DNA from: Candidatus Helarchaeota ASGARD archaeon Hel_GB_B
GTDB lineage: Archaea; Asgardarchaeota; Lokiarchaeia; Helarchaeales; HEL-GB-B
DNA: 42,853 bases
NCBI GenBank assembly: GCA_005191425.1
Contig: SUPR01000018.1
Coordinates: 1-42,853 of the forward strand
Direction of reading: 5' to 3'
The notes under the pieces are model-generated. The model did not search any database. It was not told where the DNA came from and saw only the letters and a list, made by a program, of their open reading frames with translations. Both the position numbers and the translations under genes were made by a program. Below, in pieces: positions 9,636-17,534 of the stretch. Position 1 is the stretch's first letter, and the number at the start of each line of letters is the position of its first letter.

Positions 9636-9917
9636 GAAAAAGATGGAATACCATTACCTTACCAAACATTGAATTGTCAATTACCAGAATATAAAAAGAA
9701 ACAGACTTATGATAATGAATTATTTGAGTGGAAATATCCAAAAGGGCCTAGAATTACTCTAGATTCGCTTGGAATTTCAATTGATAAAGCATTCAATGGG
9801 TATTATATAGATATAGATCATGAATATGTTCCAAAAGAAAACGAAAAAGTCGATTTAAAAGATAAAATAATTTCTATTGGGAATGGTAGAAAAGCAAAAA
9901 TTGTGAAAAAAATTTGA
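9636..9917 (+). pseudogene. In-frame continuation of the preceding gene after TAG
   Basis: From the codon after TAG the frame runs 93 codons to a TGA with no further stop. It reads as ordinary protein (EKDGIPLPYQT..., PRITLDSLGISIDKAF, GYYIDIDHEYVP) with a mixed-charge, strand-rich look that fits the C-terminal domain of the upstream part. An independent small gene is less likely: the TTG at 9669 has no good ribosome binding site and would drop the first eleven codons, which are also protein-like. Joined, the protein would be about 400 residues. I take this as the 3' part of one gene. Confidence 0.6.
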
Positions 9918-10044
9918 AAATAAGAATACAAATTATCATATATTTTTAAAGACAACTTTTTTTATCTATTTTCATATAATATATCGGCAGATGTTTTTTG
10001 TTTAACTTAAAAGTATAAACTAACTGAATTTATAGTGTATAATT

Positions 10045-10470
10045 ATGAAGATATTTCTTGCATCAGCGTTTAGAACTGAAGAAGATCAGAAATTTTTAGA
10101 TAGGATTAAAAAAATACTTATAGATGATGGAAATGTTGTTTGGTGCTCAAGAGACCATTTTGGAGATTATTATGGGACGACTAATCCTGTCAGATTAAAA
10201 GAAATTGTTGAAACTGAAAAAGATGAAATATTGAAATCAGATGCGATGATTGTATTATTGTGTAATATAATGCCTGAACCTCTAATGCAGACATTTTTTG
10301 CTTCTGAATATGGTATACCGGTTATTATATATATTAATTTACGTGAAAATAGTAAATCAATAAAATTATCACCTTGGATAAGGTATTATGGTCAAATAGT
10401 AAAATCAGACAATGCCTTTTTAAATTCATTAAAACAAATTAAAGTCAAAATAGAAAAGGAATATTTGTGA
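10045..10470 (+). CDS. Nucleoside 2-deoxyribosyltransferase-like protein
   Basis: 141 residues, one flavodoxin-like alpha/beta fold. It begins KIFLASAFRTEED, has KDEILKSDAMIVLLC in the middle and ends its core with YGIPVIIYINL, the order seen in the Nuc_deoxyrib_tr family, which cleaves or transfers the base of nucleosides and nucleotides. The family's catalytic Glu normally lies in a TxxElGyA stretch before the PVI strand. Here that place reads MQTFFASEYGIPVI, shorter than usual, with a Glu (SEY) that may or may not be equivalent. It could therefore be a non-catalytic or ADP-ribose/nucleotide-sensing relative (TIR/SLOG-like fold). Neighbours give no further clue. Confidence 0.65.
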   Translation: MKIFLASAFRTEEDQKFLDRIKKILIDDGNVVWCSRDHFGDYYGTTNPVRLKEIVETEKDEILKSDAMIVLLCNIMPEPLMQTFFASEYGIPVIIYINLRENSKSIKLSPWIRYYGQIVKSDNAFLNSLKQIKVKIEKEYL

Positions 10471-10505
10471 AACTAAGTGGATAAAAAAATAGAATTTAAA
10501 AAAAA

Positions 10506-11141
10506 TTATGAAATCTGCTTTTTTATTTCGTCATATCCTATTTTTAAAGCTTTTAAGTTTTTTTCCGGGTCTTTAAATTTATGTCGAAGTATATTTTCAA
10601 TTTCTTCATAATTAAATGGTAAGACTTCGGTAGCTAATGCAGCACCCAATAAAATAACATTAACTCTGAGAAAATCACCAAATACTTCCTTACTTAATTC
10701 ATTGGCATTAATTAGAAAAATTTTATCGGTTAATTGTTTCATAAATTCGACCATATCATCAATTTCGGGATATTCCAGTCCTTCGGATATAACAGTGCCA
10801 GGTAAAATTTTATAAGTATTTAAAATTATATTGGTTTTTTCAGAAACATAGTTCAAATTTCTAAAAGCTTCTAGTGGTTCCATTGCTATTAAAATATCTG
10901 CTTCTCCAGTTGGTATAAGAACACCATGGACACCTCTTCGCGGGTCATATTCTTCACCTTCTTCAGTAATTGCATATCTAATTGTAGCGTCTACACAACC
11001 TTCTCGTTGTGATGCACCTCTAGTTTCTGTTCCTACTACATCAATATTTTTATGTTCTAATGTAGCAAGCTTTAAAATTTGACCTAATAGAATTGCTCCT
11101 TGACCACCTACACCTACAACTTGGACATTTAATTTTTTCAT
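10506..11141 (-). CDS. iorB: Indolepyruvate:ferredoxin oxidoreductase, beta subunit
   Basis: 211 residues. This is the small subunit that, with IorA, oxidatively decarboxylates aryl 2-oxo acids (indolepyruvate, phenylpyruvate, hydroxyphenylpyruvate) to aryl-acetyl-CoA and reduces ferredoxin in the cytoplasm. It is the gamma-type POR/KOR domain: VQVVGVGGQGAILLGQIL at the start, then GTETRGASQREG and AMEPLEAFRNL. The ATG at 11141 is chosen because GGAGGG lies about 11 bases upstream; the TTG at 11150 is too close to it. The start sits one base beyond the iorA stop, so translation is probably coupled. Substrate preference is inferred from the pairing with an IorA-type large subunit. Confidence 0.92.
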   Translation of the reverse strand: MKKLNVQVVGVGGQGAILLGQILKLATLEHKNIDVVGTETRGASQREGCVDATIRYAITEEGEEYDPRRGVHGVLIPTGEADILIAMEPLEAFRNLNYVSEKTNIILNTYKILPGTVISEGLEYPEIDDMVEFMKQLTDKIFLINANELSKEVFGDFLRVNVILLGAALATEVLPFNYEEIENILRHKFKDPEKNLKALKIGYDEIKKQIS

Positions 11142-11142
11142 T

Positions 11143-13116
11143 TTAATCAATACCCTCCAGATGTAAATTAATTTCAGTTTTAGTTATCGCTGAATTTGGA
11201 CAAATTTCATAGCAAACGCCGCAATTAGTACATCTAGCAGTTTCAATGTAATAATATTCCTCGCCTTCTTCATTTTTTCCTTTTGTGATAGCTGGGCATC
11301 CTAGAATTGAAATGCATTCTTTGCATTTTTGGCATCTTTCTGGGTCTATTTGATAAATAACTTTTGGTAATGGACGTGTGATTGCACTCAATTTTTTTCT
11401 CTTCGTTCTATCTGCTTGTAATGCACATTCTCGACTACAAACAACTATTTTAAAACCTTTCCTTGACATTGCATCAATAAGTGTTGTCTGTAAAGATCGA
11501 ACATTATATGGGTCAACCGTACGCACATATTTTGCGCCCATAGATTTTGCAAGTGTTGCTATATTTACCGGTTGTATTGGTTGTAAGTGTGAATCGAGAC
11601 CGGTTGTTTGAGTAGGCTGTTGACCAGTCATAGAGGTCCATTTGTTTTCTAAGACTAATAATGTCATATTTGAATCGTTATAGATAGCATTTAACATACC
11701 TTGCATACCTGAATGGAAAAATGTACTGTCACCAATTGACGCAAATACTTGTTGGTCAGTTTTATGTGCCATCCCTTCTGCAACACCCAGTCCTGCGCCC
11801 ATACAAATTATCCAATGGCCCATATTCATTGGGGGCTTAATTGCCATTGCATAACACCCAATATCACATCCATATACCCCTTGATCCCTGGTTACCTTTT
11901 TAAGAGTATAGAAGGTAGCTCTATGAGGACATCCTGGGCACCAAGTTGGGTCTCTACGTGGAGCTTGGGTAAAAGCTTTTTTAGCAATTTTCTGAATATT
12001 TTTAATTTTTGCAGGAGTTTCTACATTAAGTAATTTAGCTAAATGATCTCTTACAATATCAATATTAAGCTCATGATAGTCCGGAAATGTATCTTTACCA
12101 TGTAATTCGATTTTTATACCCGCATCAAAAAAGATTTCTTTAAGCCTATTTTCAATAAATGGCATTAATTCTTCGACAACAATTAGTTTTTCTAAACCAC
12201 GGTCTTCTATGAACTTAATAATCAAATTATCATTTATTGGATATAGTAGACCAAGCCTTAATATTGGGACATCAAAAATTTTTAATTGTTCTAATGCTTC
12301 TAATGTATAACCAAATGAGACACCAGTTGTAATGAACCCAGTTTTCGAATCACCTTCAAGAATTTTGTTATAATCGAAGCCAATTTCCTTTTGTAATTTT
12401 CCTTTTAAATGGTTTCTGCTTAATTTTTTAATTCTTTTCAGTAAATTTTTCTTATGTTCCACTGAAAAAAATGTTGCATTTGCATATTTGGTCATATCAG
12501 AAACGAATTTTCCTTTTTCAGGAATTTTTTTAAATGGTTTAAGTTCTATCTTTCCCATTCCATGACATATTCGACTTGATGGACAGACAATTACTGGTAC
12601 ATCGTATTTTTCACTTAAATCAAAAGCACTAACGATAAAATCTTTAGCTTCTTGAAGCGTTGAGGGCTCAATCCATGGCATAAAAGTATGGTAAGAGAAC
12701 CATCGATTATCTTGTTCTGATTGAGAACTATAAGCACCGGCATCGGACGCCATAATTAATACCAGTCCACCTTTTACGCCAGTTTGAGCTATGGTATGTA
12801 ATGCATCAGAAGCAACATTAAGTCCTACATGTTTCATGGTACATAAGGCGCGAATTCCTGCCCAACTTGCTCCAGCAGCACCTTCAAGCGCTACTGCTTC
12901 ATTTACTGAATATTCGCTATAAAAATTGGGAATTTTTGGCCCGACCTTTGCAAGTATATCACCAATTTCTGAGGCAGGAGTACCTGGATAAGTCGATGAA
13001 AAACCCACACCAGCTTCAAGAACGGCTCTAGCCATAGCATGATTTCCTTCAAGTAATAAGATTCTACCAGGCTCATCAATTAATAAATCTTCAATAGCCA
13101 TTTTTAGATCATCCAT
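11143..13116 (-). CDS. iorA: Indolepyruvate:ferredoxin oxidoreductase, alpha subunit
   Basis: 657 residues, full length. The N-terminal pyrimidine-binding domain carries STYPGTPASE (41-50) and EYSVNEAVALEGAAGASWAG (68-87). TWCPGCPHR (391-399) starts the TPP domain, with GDSTFFHSG (462-470) and NKWTSMTGQQ as the pyrophosphate/Mg region. Two ferredoxin-type 4Fe-4S motifs end the protein: C595, C598, C601, C607 and C629, C632, C635, C639. The enzyme is a TPP-dependent 2-oxoacid oxidoreductase of amino-acid fermentation. The ATG at 13116 directly follows the upstream stop; the ATG at 13101, preceded by GGATGAT, is a possible alternative. It is the middle gene of an operon with the MetV-like gene and iorB. 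Confidence 0.94.
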   Translation of the reverse strand: MDDLKMAIEDLLIDEPGRILLLEGNHAMARAVLEAGVGFSSTYPGTPASEIGDILAKVGPKIPNFYSEYSVNEAVALEGAAGASWAGIRALCTMKHVGLNVASDALHTIAQTGVKGGLVLIMASDAGAYSSQSEQDNRWFSYHTFMPWIEPSTLQEAKDFIVSAFDLSEKYDVPVIVCPSSRICHGMGKIELKPFKKIPEKGKFVSDMTKYANATFFSVEHKKNLLKRIKKLSRNHLKGKLQKEIGFDYNKILEGDSKTGFITTGVSFGYTLEALEQLKIFDVPILRLGLLYPINDNLIIKFIEDRGLEKLIVVEELMPFIENRLKEIFFDAGIKIELHGKDTFPDYHELNIDIVRDHLAKLLNVETPAKIKNIQKIAKKAFTQAPRRDPTWCPGCPHRATFYTLKKVTRDQGVYGCDIGCYAMAIKPPMNMGHWIICMGAGLGVAEGMAHKTDQQVFASIGDSTFFHSGMQGMLNAIYNDSNMTLLVLENKWTSMTGQQPTQTTGLDSHLQPIQPVNIATLAKSMGAKYVRTVDPYNVRSLQTTLIDAMSRKGFKIVVCSRECALQADRTKRKKLSAITRPLPKVIYQIDPERCQKCKECISILGCPAITKGKNEEGEEYYYIETARCTNCGVCYEICPNSAITKTEINLHLEGID

Positions 13117-13677
13117 TTATTTATTAATAATAAGGGTTCGAGCCTCTCCCACTTCTAAGTTTGATGAGCTACATAGGTCACAATATTTAGAATCATATCT
13201 TAATACTCGTCCACAATCTTTACAAACTTTTCTTAATACAACCGGACATTTTCCGTCATTTTCAAATAAAACACAGTTGTCACAGCCGGCACAATCCTCA
13301 AAATACCGTCCAAGTCTCTCAATTCTCCCATAAAATAGGGTATTTAATGCAGGGATATACCTTTTTCCTGTGATTTTTCCAATCGACTGGCAACCTAATC
13401 CACAAGTCATAAGTAATAAAATATCTGCTTTTTCAATCTCGTCAGCTATTAATTTAGTGTCTCTTTTTGTAATACGTTCATCACAAGCAGAATCTATCAT
13501 GAGAGTGGCCAAAATATTTTTACCTTTTCCTTGAAAATGTTCTGCCATTTCCTTTACTTGCTCAGATCCACCTGTTTGACAAATTGCTGCACATTCTGAG
13601 CAACCTATTATTACAACATTGTTAAAAGGTGCCATTTTCTCTTCAATTTCTTTAAGAGGCTTCTGTTCTGTAATCAT
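13117..13677 (-). CDS. MetV-like, methylene-THF reductase C-terminal-domain protein
   Basis: 186 residues with fourteen Cys in total. The order CSECAAIC (27-34), SACDERI (65-71), MTCGLGCQSIG (91-101), PALNTLFYGR (110-119) and CAGCDNC...C (130-145) is that of the MTHFR_C domain, the zinc or Fe-S protein that partners methylene-tetrahydrofolate reductase in acetogens (MetV). A four-Cys ribbon (C153, C156, C167, C170) is added at the end. GGAGGT lies upstream; ATG 13677 is taken, with TTG 13680 as an alternative. The stop directly abuts iorA, so it is the first gene of an iorAB operon. No MetF-type gene is in the window, so it may work in electron transfer with IorAB. Confidence 0.8.
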   Translation of the reverse strand: MITEQKPLKEIEEKMAPFNNVVIIGCSECAAICQTGGSEQVKEMAEHFQGKGKNILATLMIDSACDERITKRDTKLIADEIEKADILLLMTCGLGCQSIGKITGKRYIPALNTLFYGRIERLGRYFEDCAGCDNCVLFENDGKCPVVLRKVCKDCGRVLRYDSKYCDLCSSSNLEVGEARTLIINK

Positions 13678-14103
13678 CAATTTATTTTACCTCCAATTGC
13701 TGGAATTGTTTTAAAAAATAATAACAATTTAATTTCAGAATTTTTAAAATTACTCCTTTTCATTTATTTTTAATATTAATTGATAACTGATTTATTTATA
13801 TATTTAAGAATTTTTAATTATATCTAAAATCCGAATTAAAAAGATAATAATAATATAATTTTAAATGGAACATTCTTTTGCATTCATTACTTTAATGCTT
13901 TTTTTATTTTAGAAAATATTAATCAAATTTAATTATTATTAAAAGATTTTCATAAGTATTTTATTGATATTAAAAAAAAATAAGCAATAAAATCCTTAAA
14001 TATATCGTATATTTTCTAATTAGATTATTTATCAAGATTTATATTTATTCATGTTCTATATATTATTAAATAAAATACAAAAAAATAAACGAAGATTTTA
14101 TAA
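13678..14103. other. Divergent intergenic region, 426 bases
   Basis: AT-rich spacer between the MetV-iorAB operon (leftward) and the PCMT-like gene (rightward). It must contain both promoters. The GGAGGT ribosome binding site of the MetV-like gene lies at its left end (about 13688-13693, minus strand). I see nothing else definable. Confidence 0.5.
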
Positions 14104-15231
14104 ATGATCGACGAGGAAGATGCGCGAAAAAAATTAATCGATGAATTATATGAGAAAAATTTATTACATGACCCAATTATTGCAGAAGCATTTGAAAAAG
14201 TTTCTATGAAAAATTTTTTTCCAAAAGAAGTTTGGGATTTTCTATATACAGACCGCCCTTTACCCTATTCTTTTAACCCTCAAAGACCTTGCGCAGCTCC
14301 ACATATGAATGCAATATTTCTTCATTTAATAAATCTGGATATCAATAGTAAAATACTCCAAATTTCAAGCATGAGCGGTTATTTTGCTCAATTAATGGCT
14401 GAAATCTCATATAAAGGGAAAATTACTATTATAGAAGACCAAAAGGAAATTGTACGCATCACTAGAGATAACTTAAAAAAGAATAATAGTAAAAGAATTA
14501 AAGTTATAAATAATGACCCTATTGATGAAATATATGACCATCTTGATTCGGACAGAATAATATTCTGTGGAGCAATTTCAAATTCGTTATTAAGCGAAAT
14601 TTCAGAACAAATTGGCGATGGAACAATAATATTGGCACCTGTTTTTAATTCAGCTTTGTTTCCCATAGACCAAGATCTAATTAGAGTAATTAAAGAAGAT
14701 GGAGAAATTATCACGGAATCTTTTGGTAAAGTAAATTTTATTTTACTCGAATCTAAAAAAATGTTGCGTTGGGCTAAAAAGACACAAAAATTAATTTTTG
14801 AACAAATTGCAGATACATTAGAAGATTATTTTCAAGAAACTTATCCAAATCAAGAACCCATTTTAAGGCTAGGAGTAAATATTCCTGAATTTATTAAAAA
14901 AGAATTACTAGAAACTAATACATTATTAAGTAAAAAATATTTTAAAACAGTAATTTTGAATTGCCTAAATATTTTAAACGAAATCATTAGATATTTATAT
15001 AAAAACAATATTGACGAAAATTTTGATTATACTCAAATATCAATTGATGATATGATTAAAGAACTGGAAAATGTGGGAATAATTAATCAATTTAATAAAA
15101 AGAATCTTGAAATAATTTTAGATACAAATCAGACTTTGGCTTATGACCCAGAAAATCAGCCAAATTTTGAAAATATAGCTCGAACTACATTAAACCAACT
15201 TATTTGGTTTATTGAATATATTTTCAAATAA
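14104..15231 (+). CDS. PCMT-like methyltransferase-fold protein with C-terminal extension
   Basis: 375 residues. Residues 5-215 follow protein-L-isoaspartate O-methyltransferase: an N-terminal helical cap with the VSMKNFFP pattern, APHMNA (65-70) where the family has QPHMVA, a Rossmann core, and ITIIEDQKEIVRITRDNL as the acidic strand-2 region. The SAM loop, normally GxGSGY, reads ISSMSGYFA, so its first Gly residues are missing. The family's Ser/Thr before the QPH motif is replaced by a Cys-Ala-Ala context. Binding of SAM is therefore doubtful. Residues 220-375 are an all-helical extension of unknown type. It may be a non-catalytic recogniser of damaged protein or a divergent methyltransferase. 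Confidence 0.7.
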   Translation: MIDEEDARKKLIDELYEKNLLHDPIIAEAFEKVSMKNFFPKEVWDFLYTDRPLPYSFNPQRPCAAPHMNAIFLHLINLDINSKILQISSMSGYFAQLMAEISYKGKITIIEDQKEIVRITRDNLKKNNSKRIKVINNDPIDEIYDHLDSDRIIFCGAISNSLLSEISEQIGDGTIILAPVFNSALFPIDQDLIRVIKEDGEIITESFGKVNFILLESKKMLRWAKKTQKLIFEQIADTLEDYFQETYPNQEPILRLGVNIPEFIKKELLETNTLLSKKYFKTVILNCLNILNEIIRYLYKNNIDENFDYTQISIDDMIKELENVGIINQFNKKNLEIILDTNQTLAYDPENQPNFENIARTTLNQLIWFIEYIFK

Positions 15232-15299
15232 ATTTTAATTTTTTATTTCTACCCTAATAATTTTAAAAAGAATTTTTTTACATTAGGTTTTTTTTATAG

Positions 15300-16094
15300 T
15301 CAATATTTAGAAGTTATTGAATTCAATAAGTTTAACAAATTTTTGTGTATTAACCCATTGGAAGCAATAATATTATTTATATTCCTATCCAATGGAATAT
15401 TATCACCCTTCAAATTAGTTATTATTCCTCCTGCTTCTTTTACAAGCAACATTCCAGCAGCGACATCCCAAATATTTGTCCCCAAACTAAAAAAGGCGGA
15501 TATCCGGCCAGATGCTACATAACACATCTCTAACGCTGCGCTCCCAAAATGGCGAAGTTTCTGCTTTAATAACTTAAATTTGAGAAATATCTTGGCGATC
15601 TGACGAATTTGTCCTTCATCTCGACTATTTGAAAAAGCAATAATCGCGTTTTTTAAAGAATTTTCGGATGAAACTTTTAATTTTTTATTATTAAGAAAAG
15701 CACCTTTATTTTTAACAGCATAGAATAGTTCGTTTTGAGGAGGAAAATATACAACTGAAAGAAGAGGATCTGTTTTTTTACATAATGCAATTGAAATACA
15801 AAAAAATGGGTAATGAATTGAATAATTAGTAGTTCCGTCTAATGGGTCAATATACCAAATATATTCGCTTTTTCCTTCAGTAAAACCTTTTTCTTCGCCT
15901 AAAATCGAATGCTCCGGAAATTTCTCTTTAATTGCATTACGTATTAATTTTTCACTTTCAATATCGGCGAGTGAAACAATACTACTATCTTTTTTATAAT
16001 GAATATTTAAATCTTCATTAGAATTATAATAGTCCATTAACAATTTTCCTGCATTTCTGGCAATTTTAAAAGTAAAATTCAAGTATTCATTCAA
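15300..16094 (-). CDS. Inositol monophosphatase family (IMPase/FBPase) protein
   Basis: 264 residues, the usual length. A Mg-dependent phosphatase of the suhB/IMPase family: GEEKG (66-70) and DPLDGTTNY (83-91) supply the metal ligands, and NIWDVAAG near residue 205 supplies the last Asp. Archaeal members act on inositol-1-phosphate, on fructose-1,6-bisphosphate, or on both. Which applies here cannot be told from sequence. In an archaeon this gives inositol for lipids or fructose-6-phosphate for gluconeogenesis. It starts 9 bases after the TGA of the geranylgeranyl reductase on the same strand, which suggests an operon related to membrane lipid synthesis. Confidence 0.9.
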   Translation of the reverse strand: MNEYLNFTFKIARNAGKLLMDYYNSNEDLNIHYKKDSSIVSLADIESEKLIRNAIKEKFPEHSILGEEKGFTEGKSEYIWYIDPLDGTTNYSIHYPFFCISIALCKKTDPLLSVVYFPPQNELFYAVKNKGAFLNNKKLKVSSENSLKNAIIAFSNSRDEGQIRQIAKIFLKFKLLKQKLRHFGSAALEMCYVASGRISAFFSLGTNIWDVAAGMLLVKEAGGIITNLKGDNIPLDRNINNIIASNGLIHKNLLNLLNSITSKY

Positions 16095-16103
16095 AATTAT
16101 TCA

Positions 16104-17317
16104 TCATTTTTTATTTAAATTTATAATATCTAATTTATCTGAAAATTTATTAAATAAATCATCAGATATTTCAAGTCCTGTTAAAAACATTTTTGCAAAG
16201 AGTTCTTTATTTTCAGAATTTTCAAGAGCCCATTTAATCAGTAAATTTGAAAATTTATCTAAATCTGATATCAATAAATCTCTAATTAAAATTTGATTTG
16301 CAAAACTTTTTTTTATATTTCTTTGTTTCCACTTATCTTGATATCTTTTGAGCGACTTTTTCGAATAATCGTCATCTTCAATAGCTATCACGGCAGTTTC
16401 TCCAGCAAATTTTCCGGTTATAAATGCATAATGAATTCCTGCTCCAATCATTGGTAATACAAACCTTGATGCATCTCCTACTGACAGTATACCGCTACCG
16501 TATGTCTTTCCTTTAATACCCGCTAATGGAACAGGATAACTTAGTTTCCAAATAATTTTGGGTTTATAAAATTTTTGTTTTATAAAATCTTGTGCCATAA
16601 ATTTTTCTAAATAATTTATAGGATTTTCTTTTTTTGACCCCCACATTCCTATTCCGATGTTTGCTTTTCCATCACTCATAGGGAAAATCCATACATAACA
16701 ATCAGGAGCAAATTTATTCGAAAAAATTAACTGGTCTAATTTAGAATTTTCAATATAACCTTTAACAATTGCCGCTGAACATATTGCATAATCACTTTTT
16801 TTCCATTGTTTTCGTAGTCCAGCATCAATTACTATTTTTGATCCAACTCCATCCGCAGCAATGACAATTTTAGACCTAATTTCTTTTAATTTACCATTCT
16901 TATCTCTTACTTTAACTCCAGAAACATTTCCATTTTTAATTAAGACTTTGTTTACAGTAGTTTCAGTTTCTATTATTGCTCCTGCGTCAAGAGCTCTCTC
17001 TCTTATATGCTGGTCAAAAGTTTTCCGGTCCACAACATAATCAAAATAATTTGGTTCATTAGTATGATCTTTATAATTTATTGTCAATTCTTTTCCTGTA
17101 GAAGATCTTAAGGAAAATCCATTAATTATACCTTCAGCATATTTTTTAGAAAGTTTGAACTCTTTTATACACATATGCGGGACGCCGCCACCACATGGTT
17201 TACGCCAAGGAAGCTTATTTTTTCAAACATTATTATTTTTAACCCAGCTTCAGCAATTATTTTAGCAGCAGTCGACCCTGCCAAACCTGCACCAGAAATT
17301 ATTACATCATACATCAT
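16104..17317 (-). pseudogene. Geranylgeranyl reductase family protein, frameshifted
   Basis: A flavoprotein that saturates the geranylgeranyl chains of archaeal ether lipids. The first 34 codons (ATG at 17317 or 17314) read MYDVIISGAGLAGSTAAKII, the FAD-binding GxGxxG segment, and end in MFEK. The frame then shifts at the six-base T run at 17218-17223 (A run on the coding strand). In the next frame the protein continues NKLPWRKPCGGGVPH and on through DRKTFDQHI, AADGVGS and GDASRFVLPMIGAGIHYA. One extra base in that run restores about 404 residues, the family's normal size. The ATG at 17174 is internal and would give a protein without its FAD loop. This may be real inactivation or an assembly error. 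Confidence 0.85.
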
Positions 17318-17534
17318 TTAAACATTAAATATAACTTGTAGGAATATAATTTAGCTAATTTTTATCTAAATATAAATATTTTTAGAATCCTCAAAATGAG
17401 ATTTTTAACCGCACAAATTAGTTAATTTATTCATTATTATAAATAGAATATATTAGAAATCAACTATTTTATTCCGGTTTTATGATTTTATTAATATAGA
17501 AAGTATAATTAATAAAAAAGTTGGTTAAAAGACT

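Noticed and set aside
16980..17174. ATG at 17174 as the real start of the geranylgeranyl reductase
   Set aside because: It would leave out the FAD-binding GxGxxG loop and the PCGGG motif, both present directly upstream in two frames.
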